From: Hypholoma sublateritium FD-334 SS-4
Taxonomy: Eukaryota; Basidiomycota; Agaricomycetes; Agaricales; Strophariaceae
DNA length: 64,000 nucleotides
Direction: 5' to 3'
NCBI GenBank assembly: GCA_000827495.1
Contig: KN817521.1
Span: forward strand, 248,001 to 312,000
This document shows, piece by piece, positions 55,979 to 64,000 of this stretch. The position numbers and the translations under genes were made by a program. The notes under the pieces were generated by a model, which was not told the DNA's origin, made no database searches, and saw only the letters and a program-made list of their open reading frames with translations. How positions within the stretch are numbered: position 1 is the first letter of the stretch; each line of letters begins with the position of its first letter.

Positions 55979-56364
55979 GGAAGAAGGTAGCTCAAGCACT
56001 GACAACAGGTGAGGGCTCGACGCCTGAGTTCCAAATTAGTCATGATTGGTTTGCCGTTGATGCCGAAACATGCTGCGCCCTTCCTGCCTCAGAGCGCATA
56101 AATTTCAGCTTAACATGTAATCCTCGAAATGCAAGAGATATAATGGAGCCATTTCTTCTATCACCACCTCCTAAATACGCTCGAGTGAGAAAATATTTCC
56201 TACCTCGCCAAGTCCCAATTGGGCGCTTGATGACTTAACCTGGATGGGTTCGTTCACGAGAGTTGAGACTCTTTCGCCGTCAGATATCAAAATGGCATAT
56301 TATAGTATACAGTCAGGATATAGAAAGCAACGGGCCAGGAACAAGTCAGGTAATACAGACGTAG
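55979..56364. other. Intergenic region, 386 bp
   Basis: Between two minus-strand genes; it holds the promoter of the DUF726 gene and the SMC4 3' UTR. An additional 5' exon of the DUF726 gene cannot be excluded. Confidence 0.4.
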
Positions 56365-59300
56365 CTAACTAGTAGCTTGGGTGCTTGGGGGTTGTGGCCG
56401 AGGCTTGGGGATGGTAGCTTGAAGAGCGTGATTATCGATTGAGATGCCTGACATACATTCGTCAGAGCTCTACTCAACTAAAAATATAGCATAGAACTTA
56501 CTCCGAGTGGCATTGGATGTCTTGTAGATACCAATGAGACGGTGGCTAAGCTCAAACATATCGTTCCTAAGGAGTTTCGGTCAATCAAATTTTACGGTAA
56601 CAGATCATGATACACACCGAAGAGAGATGATGATGAATTGTGCATTTTTTGTGCGATCTTTGATATAATTCGCCACAATGGAGACATTTCGGAAATCAAG
56701 GGCGGCGTCGATCTCATCCATGAAATACAAAGGCGTTGGCTATAATTTGTTCAATGAGAATAGAAGACCAAGAAAACACCAAAGAGTATCTCACCTTGAA
56801 AACATGCAATGCGAAGACTAAAGCTAGAGAACTCAGGGTCTGAAAAATATTAGCAACGACATATAATGAACTGTTAAAGGATTTACTTTTTCACCGCCTG
56901 ATAAATTGGAAATATTTTTCCAGCTTTTCTTGGGTGGCATGACACTGAAGATGATGCCTTCGGAGAAAGGGTCCAAGCTATCTACTAGTTCAAGCTCTGC
57001 GTTTCCACCAAGAGTGATCATCTGCAAAGCGAGATTAGCTATCTGCTGAACGTGAGGCATACAGATGAATATACTTGGTACATCTCCTTCAGCTTTAAAG
57101 AGATCAAGTTAAATCCTGCCATGAATTCATCGAGCCGTAGTTTTCTCAGGCCGTCGTATTTGGATTTCTGTGCATCTCTTTCGGCTGTGATGCCGTCCAA
57201 GTCCTTAGCTCGGTTGAAGAATTCCTGTTCTCTTTGCTTATACTCTGTTAGCACGGTGAGGTCTGGCTTGGAGTTGTTGATTTTTTCTGTTATGATTTCA
57301 ATTTTTAATTAGGAGGTACCAAGCGTCAGAATGAGGCCTTCAGGAAAAGGAGTGACATACCATCGAGGTAGGCAACATCGGCGACGAGTTCATCTCGCTT
57401 ACATTTCCTCAGCTCATCTGCGGAATACATGCGGAGCTCGTTCGACGGAGTGCCCTGTCGTTTCGATCTGTTAGAGCCAGGAGTTGCCTTTGTGCGGGTT
57501 CCTGGCGTGACGCCCTCTTCAGTCTTGACACGCGTTTCGTCGTCACCGTGCTCAGCATCTGTTTCAGGGGTTTGCTTCTGTTCGCCTCCATCCTGCGCTT
57601 CAGGTTCTGCCTCTTCGTCGTCGTCTTCCTCGCTAATAAACATTTAGATGAAGTCACATTGTATACCGAAACAACAAAACGTACTCGACATCTTCCAGTA
57701 CCAGCGCTTCATGCTTTGCATTGTATTCGTCGATCATATTAGAGTTGTTGACAATCTCTTTTTCAATTTCTGCCAAATCGTGTTTGAGTTTTGCCTGTAT
57801 AATGATTAGATACGCGAGTGAACGGCGACGGAACAATCGAATACCTCGCTTTTCCTGAATTCGGCGATACGCTCTTCCTGTTGATCTAACCCTTTCTTGA
57901 GCTTCTTCAACTCTTCTTTCGAATTTTCTTCCGCTGTTTGGGCATTCTCCACTTCTTCCTTGAGATCTGATACGTATGCATTTAGCTCCTCGACGGTCTT
58001 CACTAGTTCTACTAGCTCAGCCTCGACAACTTCCAAGTCCGCCGTGTTCGTCGATAAGTTGTTATCCAATTTTATTATGTCTTTTTCGGATTTCTTCTTT
58101 GACATTTCGGCTTTGGTCAATTCGTCGTTCGTAAGAGTGATGTGTAATCTAATACCATCGACTTTGGATTTCTGAGTCAGTAGTTTCGACCCGCCAATAT
58201 CTAGGATCTTCTTCTCCAGATCTTTGATATCTTGCTCGATTTGGACAGTCTTTCCCCGGAGTTTGTCGAGAGCAGCTTGAGATGCAGATATGTCCGTCTC
58301 CAGGGCGGAGATTCGAGCAAGATCTCCGGTGTTGGGTTTGTTCTGAGAACTATATGGAAGATTATCGACATTGAATCCCTTAGACTAATAATCGGCCAAG
58401 CACTTACTTCAATTCTTTGACCCGTTTCTCAGCTTGCGCAATTCGCGTCTTCATATTCTCGATATCCATTCCAATCTTCTGGAACTCGAGGTCAATCATT
58501 GGGCCCTTCGCTTTGAGTCGTTCCAGCTCGGCTTCAGATTCTCGGAGGTCTGTGGTTGCTTTTTGTAGCTCTTGGTGTGCCTGTTCGCTATCCTTCTCGT
58601 AGTTCCTCATGGTCGTTGGGGACACAGACGCCGCTGCTTGTTTGGAGCTCATCGCCCCACGAGAGACGGAGTTACCGCCGCCAGACATGGCGCCTGAAGT
58701 TTCAATTAGTCCTCCGTCGAGAGTTACCACTCGCCACCTCTTGACAGTAGAGAAAGCGATACGATTTGCCTGGTCCATGTCATTGGCAACCAACGTATTC
58801 CCCATAGCCTTGTAAAATGCAGAGGCGAGTCTGGGAGTATTGGGCTTGACAAGGTCGAAGAGACGGGGGACACCTTCAGGAGGGTTCACTTGTTCAGGGC
58901 CGTTCGCAGGGAGTTTCTCCAGAACCATGAATGATGCTCGACCAACACCGCTTTTGCGCAAATGCTCGATACATGTTTGGGCTTCGTGGACCTTGTCAAC
59001 GACCATGAAATTGAGATTTGAGCCACAAGCTGTGGATATAGCGACATCATATTTGTCGGGTATGGTGCCGAGACTTCCGAGTCGTCCCTAAAGCGGAAAA
59101 TGAGTATATAACAAATCGGTGAATTATCCAGATAACTGAGCGTACATAAAAACCTTCGACCTTTCCATCGTCCCTGAAACGATTCAGGGCAGTCAAAACA
59201 TTATTTTGCGACCTATTTTCAGATTGACTAGCTTTCGCTTCTTCTACTTTGTTACGACTGGTTGCTGCTTTACCCCGCCATTCCGTAACACGATCTTGAG

Positions 59301-62215
59301 CCCCCTACCGGAATTATCAATACGCTAACTGAAGAGATTGATTGTGCACTCACTTTGTGGTTGTGTTCAGCCGTTTGGATATCTTGCTGAAGCCGTTTCT
59401 TCTCGAATTTGAGTTCATCTTGACGAGACACCTACAAAGCATGAGATTATATTTTACGCGGAACAAGTATGATGGTACCTTTGTTTTATACTCTTCTTGC
59501 AGCAACTTGAAAGTCTCGTTCGCTTCTTGACATTGGGATTTCAAAGAGTCCGCCTTTTCGGCAAGGGCATCACGCTCGCTGATAGCGACGTCCAGTTCCG
59601 CTTGCTTTGCATTGATTTGAGCTGTCCACGGCTGTAATTCCTTTTGTTTGACTTGGATTTTATCATGGAAAACTTGCGTCTTGTCTACGGAACTTTAACA
59701 CATGAAGCACGGATTGAGTTTCCAGCTATTACCTTTCAAGCTATCGCGGATTTCTTCCAAAACTTTCTCTTCAGTCTCCAACGATATTTCGTATTCTTCG
59801 AGTTTGATCTTCTCTTTCTTCATCTTGGAGGTACTGTCTTGAACCGTGTTCTGGGCTGCTTTTCTCGAGGCGGTGTCCTATTCGGATGGTTAGTCGGGTA
59901 AACATCCAGAGGACCAGATCATCGTCGCACCTCTTGAACCGATTTCTTAAGCTTCTTCGCTCTGGTGGAGGCGTGCTTCGTCTTCTCTTGTAAGCCAATC
60001 TCCCGCTTCTCGTGCTCTGCGAGTTCTTTAACTGCCTTGTTAGCAGCAGTTTGTACTTCCTGCAAGCGATGGATGTGAGTGCTATGGTGTAATGATAAAA
60101 CGCGAACGCACCTCGTAAGCTTTCTGCTGCTCGACATAATGCTCTCTCAGCGATTCTAGATGATCGATGTCGCTCTTATGCCGTTCTCTCTGCAGCGCTA
60201 ATTTACTTTCGAAATCGTCCTATAAACATACGTCATTGTAGAAAACTTGGATATGACATGAGAACATAAACTCACCTTCTTCGCGCTCAATTTTTCTTCT
60301 GCAGTAAAGCCCCTCCACAGATACCATTGGTATTGCCTTGATTGCGCTCGAACAAGGTCGTTCTTCAACCGGAGATAATCCTCGGCCTCTTTCTTCTTCG
60401 CCTCTAACGCAATTTTCTCCTTTTCGACATGCCGCAATCGATTTAATTTCATTTGTCGATCTTCCTGCAGGCGTTCCATCTCTACCAGGGCTTCGTCAAT
60501 GGGTTCTTTGTACTTCGAAGTGCCGATAATATCTTCGAGATATTCAAGTAGACCATCTTCGTGCTCTGAGGGAGCTTTAGGTTTCATTTGAGCAATTGAT
60601 TCAACCTCTCCCTGGAAGCCGCGTCAAATAGTTTGCAATAAGAATAATGAACGGTAACTGACTTGAAGAATTAGGAATCGATTGTGATCAAGATCTATTC
60701 CTCGTCCTTTGAGCAAAGCTTGCACCTCCTTGTAACTACTGACTCGTCCATTGATGGTATATTTGCTCGAGTTGTTTTTGTATGCGGAACGAGTCACTAC
60801 CAATTCGGAGTCGGGAACTAACTTGAACGCATCGGGCCCAGGCTGGAAGGATTGTGAATCGTAATTCCAACCAATAATCGCGACACTTACTAGATCTATG
60901 ATATCGCGGAAGTGAACTTCGACACTGCACTCGTCAAGATCAGGGTAGTTCGCAGAATTATGAATCAACTCCGATATCTTTCCCTGTCGCATTTTCGAAG
61001 CACGATAACCGAAGACGAATAGTAAAGCATCGATCGTATTTGATTTACCGGAACCGTTGGGTCCAACGATAGAAGAGAAGGACTGAGCAAGTCAGAATTC
61101 ACGACAGGATATGTAAAGACTGTGAGACCTACTTTGTGAAATGGTCCAATTTCCTGTCTACCGGCGTAACTCTTGAAATTAACAAGTGCCATTTTGTGAA
61201 TGACAAGACGTGATTTAGGGCCAGTCGGCTCTTCTGGGACAGGGAGAGGTAGACTAGACGGAGCAGGAATGGCGGGAGCAGGTTCGAATAGAGACTTTTC
61301 CTCTTCTTCTTCCTCGTCTTCTGCTTCTGGCGTGGCTGGCTTGTTGGCGGCTTTCTTTGCGGCAGCGCGAGACGATGTTGGAATCGGGGCAGATATTTCT
61401 TCGTCTGAATCTTCGACAACTGTTCTGCTCGCTTTCTTTGCTGGAACTTTCCCTTTGTGGGCGACGGGAGCTTTAGCCTTTCGACCCTTGCGGGCAGGTT
61501 TGACAATGTCATCTTCATCGTCTTCATACGGAGCGGATTCTTCGCCGTCATCTTCGTCTGACTGAACAGCTTTAGCAGATCCACGCTTGCTTGTCTTAGT
61601 TGCTGCGCGGCGTCCTTTGATGGGTTTGAAATCCTCTTCATCGTCCTCCTCGCTCTCTCCAGCTTCTGTGATGTGGGAGGTTCCGGGAGCAGCAGAGGAC
61701 TTGGCTGATGTCCCACTTATCCGTCTATCGGAGGATAGCGAACTCTTCGACGCCCGGCGGCTAGCTCGCTGAGGTGGTGCAACATCTTCATCTACATCCA
61801 TTTCGATATCTTGAGCAGCTTTCGCTAAACTTGAGGTACGCTTTCCACGTCGAGGTTTCGATACCGTAGTGTCATCGTCGCGCTCGACTTTTACGCGTTC
61901 TTCAACCATGCTTTCGACTGAGGGCCTTGCTTTCTTTACTGGTGGTGCATCTTCTTGCTCCTCGCCTCCTGATTCCGCAACATCAGGCAATGACACTTTG
62001 GAACGCGTAGATCTGCGGGAACCAGATGCAACTGCGGAATTTGGTTTTGCAGAGACACTACGACGCGTTCGTGAAGCTGGCTTCGTGGCATTTTCCTTCT
62101 CCACGTCTGGTTCGACTTCGGCAGTCTGTCCGCGTTTACGTTTAGTCGGTAACGAATCCACGGGAGCAGGATCTTCTGCCGGACCTGGCGCGCGAGACGA
62201 GCGTCGAGGAGGCAT
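56365..62215 (-). CDS. SMC4: Condensin ATPase subunit SMC4
   Basis: Twenty exons, complement: 62215-61133, 61082-60891, 60842-60663, 60611-60276, 60219-60112, 60059-59931, 59877-59733, 59684-59479, 59431-59354, 59304-59146, 59087-58408, 58349-57845, 57794-57685, 57632-57361, 57286-57075, 57021-56887, 56839-56795, 56739-56618, 56566-56502 and 56447-56365; 1614 residues. A 330-residue disordered, acidic/basic N-terminal tail precedes the head. Walker A is GPNGSGKSN at 368-376, the ABC signature NLSGGEK at 1504-1510, and Walker B PLYFMDEID has D1533-E1534. The hinge (GRLGSLGTIPDKYDVAIS, then ACGSNLNFMVVDKVHEAQT) sits between two coiled coils. The second coil carries an acidic insert (EEDDDEEAEPEAQ onward, exon 14). 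With SMC2 it compacts mitotic chromosomes. Length exceeds the usual 1200-1450 because of the tail and insert. Confidence 0.96.
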
Positions 62216-62869
62216 ATGGTAAGCTTTGGAGAAAGCAACTTCCTGAAGAACAGGGCCGTAAGGACAAGGTAGGTATAATAAACCAGTTTTACCGATCAAC
62301 ATTGCATGGACGCGTCCGGTCACGTAACATTGTCACGTGTACGTGACTTACAGCCTCAAGAATTTCAAAAGAAGTTGAAGTTCTGCGCGCGCCGCGCACT
62401 GCACTCTCTGTTTCTGTCAGGTTTCGGCGCTTCCATAATCCTTGAATTAACACGGTTCCATAAAGTATTCAACACTGTGTAGATTTAAGGAGTGCTCTGG
62501 CCCGAATCTCAGGCGCTTGCTACGCAGAAATTCGTTGTATATTATAACCTAGGCGGGGAAGACTCGAGGAAGGAGAAGTGTGAAATTCACGACCATTGAT
62601 GATTGTAACAGCATTCCGTTACATCAAGGTGGCTCAGAGGAAGGGAAGTGGGATTGGGATTGGGTCATATCCAATAATCAAAACTATAATTACATGCACA
62701 ACCTTGTACAACTTGAAGAACTCGCGATCCAAGCAAAGCGGCGCTCCATCTTTTTGACTCCGCATGTAAGACAAGAATGCCTATTGCGCATCTTGATATA
62801 TATTCGGGAGTGTAGCGCCAAATTCCACCTCAGGAATCGAATTCATAAGAACGGTTGGGCTCTCCGATT
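62216..62869. other. Intergenic region, 654 bp
   Basis: It holds the SMC4 promoter and the NOP10 3' end. A plus-strand frame of 110 codons at 62580-62912 overlaps the NOP10 stop on the other strand and is not supported. Confidence 0.4.
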
Positions 62870-63169
62870 TTACAAGGGTTTGGCAGGTAGTTGCGTTAAC
62901 AGCACGTTATAGCGTTTCTTGATAGTAACGCGGTGACGAGAGAATTTGTCGTCGGGGGAGAACCGAGCTAGCACGCAAGTGAAGTTAGGTGAACATTCAG
63001 CACTCAGGCGGGGCGACATACCAGGGTGTGCCGACTTGGTTATTTTGCCAGAATCTGTGGCTTTCTGGAACATAAATAAGTCGCCTTCAAGATCGTAGGT
63101 GAGTATATAGCTTACTTTGAGAGTATATATACGATTTCCAGCCTCGTCAAGTGTGTACATCAAATGCAT
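62870..63169 (-). CDS. NOP10: H/ACA snoRNP protein NOP10
   Basis: Exons complement 63169-63116, 63064-63022 and 62967-62870 give 64 residues, the usual size. The sequence [18 protein letters not shown], then [20 protein letters not shown] and [14 protein letters not shown] is nearly the family consensus. NOP10 holds Cbf5 (dyskerin) in H/ACA particles, which pseudouridylate rRNA and stabilise telomerase RNA in some eukaryotes. Without splicing, the whole stretch also reads as one uninterrupted 99-codon frame, because both introns are short and lack stops; the spliced form is chosen because it restores the conserved blocks exactly. Confidence 0.96.
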   Translation of the reverse strand: MHLMYTLDEAGNRIYTLKVSYILTYDLEGDLFMFQKATDSGKITKSAHPGMSPRLSAECSPNFTCVLARFSPDDKFSRHRVTIKKRYNVLLTQLPAKPL

Positions 63170-63525
63170 GGTGAGAAAGAGATCGTGAGCGTCGTCGGTG
63201 AACAGGCTTTACTTTTCTCGAAATTGAAATTTCTCTCCAGTGGTTGACCGTGGGTAATATTAGTCAGCATGTATCAACAACCTCCGAGCTCCGAGTCGAG
63301 AACAAACCAAGCTTTCTTTGATTACACATAAACTGGAAGACGTATGTATGTGAAATATTGTACACCAAGCTCCATTGTATCTTGAACTTGAGAGGAAACA
63401 AAGAGGCAAGCAACAAAGGAGGAAGAGGCTGTAAATTGCAACGAGCTCAAATGGTACAAAACGCGTCGATCGGCTGCAAGACCTATAGCGTTCACCACTC
63501 CCTCACTCCCGCCTCCACTTACGCC
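63170..63525. promoter_or_regulatory. Divergent intergenic region, 356 bp
   Basis: Between NOP10 (minus) and the C2H2 gene (plus). A minus-strand frame of 144 codons at 63322-63756 overlaps the zinc-finger coding strand and is a shadow. No confident promoter element is seen. Confidence 0.4.
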
Positions 63526-64000
63526 ATGACCGAATGCAATCGCTGCAATCGCTATTTCAATACCAGCAATGCATACTATCAGCACATTGCAAATTCTGCA
63601 AATCATAACATATGCGATGCTTGCAACTTGGATTTCACAACCTGGACAGGTCTCAAGGAACATTGGGTGCAAAGCACTCGCCACATGTATTGCCAGCAGT
63701 GTAACGAGCATTACGGCGGTCGTGCAGAATTGGATCGCCACTACGACGTTGCACACTCTTGGTGCTCAGCTTGCCGTGTTATCTTCACAAATGATATCGG
63801 CCTCAAAGAACACTATCGCCAGTCGCCTCTTCATCACTATTGCCAGCCGTGCAATAAGCTCTTTGGTTCCGCGAGTAACTTGACTTCGGTAGATATCTTT
63901 CATTCCAACTACTTCAACACGACTAATTCGCGCACTGTCTTGCAGCATCTTAATTCATCCACCCACAGGCCCAAAGACGTTGCCTGTCCCGGGGGATGTG
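63526..64000 (+). CDS. C2H2 zinc-finger protein (partial, right edge)
   Basis: Exons 63526-63888 and 63946-64000; the frame is open at the window edge. ATG 63526 starts MTECNRCNRYFNTSNAYYQH. Four to five Cys/His clusters follow: CNRCNRYFNTSNAYYQHIAN, CDACNLDFTTWTGLKEHW, CQQCNEHYGGRAELDRHYD, CSACRVIFTNDIGLKEHY and CQPCNKLFGSASNLTSHL. The spacing is C-x2-C followed by one or two His, as in matrin/U1-type and C2H2 fingers. The 57-nt intron (GTAGAT..TTGCAG) has no stop and is a multiple of three, so retention would be in frame; splicing is preferred because it brings the last His pair (SHLNSSTH) to the right distance. The protein probably binds DNA or RNA. Confidence 0.85.
   Translation, partial: MTECNRCNRYFNTSNAYYQHIANSANHNICDACNLDFTTWTGLKEHWVQSTRHMYCQQCNEHYGGRAELDRHYDVAHSWCSACRVIFTNDIGLKEHYRQSPLHHYCQPCNKLFGSASNLTSVDIFHSNYFNTTNSRTVLQHLNSSTHRPKDVACPGGC

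Noticed and set aside
62870..63169. Unspliced 99-codon version of NOP10
   Set aside because: Removing the two short introns restores the exact 64-residue family sequence.
1..64000. CRISPR arrays, bacterial operons, riboswitches or complete transposons
   Set aside because: The window is eukaryotic with spliced genes; no regularly spaced repeats, long terminal repeats or transposase/reverse-transcriptase motifs were seen.

Overview
The window comes from a filamentous basidiomycete, almost certainly an Agaricomycete (mushroom or bracket fungus). The evidence is dense protein-coding DNA with many short introns (about 45-75 nt, GT..AG with CTNAY-like branch points), very small exons, and families typical of these fungi: a FunK1-type kinase relic, two seven-helix membrane proteins, a fungal bestrophin, a copper amine oxidase and a LysM membrane protein. 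No organelle, virus or intact transposon was seen. I reconstructed 28 genes by joining exons; the exon coordinates are given in each entry and every model closes in frame. Layout, left to right. 1-7 kb: end of an unidentified gene, a large conserved basidiomycete protein, a decayed FunK1 kinase, a flavin (Alr4036-type pyridoxamine-phosphate-oxidase-like) protein and a small acidic protein. 7.5-16.3 kb: a 16-exon bestrophin channel gene, a seven-helix membrane protein, a 1.8 kb gene-free gap and a 13-exon copper amine oxidase. 16.4-25.5 kb: a long disordered protein, another gap, a second seven-helix protein with 14 exons and a divergent CDK-like kinase. 25.6-34.2 kb: a type I membrane protein, two tandem paralogous small secreted proteins, a LysM protein, an ankyrin protein and a short-chain dehydrogenase. 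34.2-36.7 kb: a gene-poor island with an AT-rich core and three ambiguous bases. 36.7-40.2 kb: two neighbouring paralogues of an undescribed SPHVHFP-motif family and a small hydrophilic protein. 40.6-50 kb: a very GC-rich stretch with a CorA-type magnesium transporter, a PX-domain AGC kinase and a homeobox regulator. 51.4-64 kb is mostly housekeeping: SRP14, a DUF726 membrane-linked hydrolase-like protein, the condensin ATPase SMC4, the H/ACA snoRNP protein NOP10 and a C2H2 zinc-finger gene cut by the right edge. Neighbouring genes do not form an obvious pathway, which is normal for a fungal chromosome; the exceptions are the two local duplications (28 kb and 38 kb). The most unusual signals are structural: a 3-nt microexon in the bestrophin gene, an 8-nt exon in a seven-helix gene, two GC-AG introns, several GTCAG donors, a kinase relic without catalytic residues, and the tandem SPHVHFP pair, whose order of short motifs loosely recalls protein-phosphatase-1 docking sites. 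I found no clear evidence of a wholly new multi-gene system.
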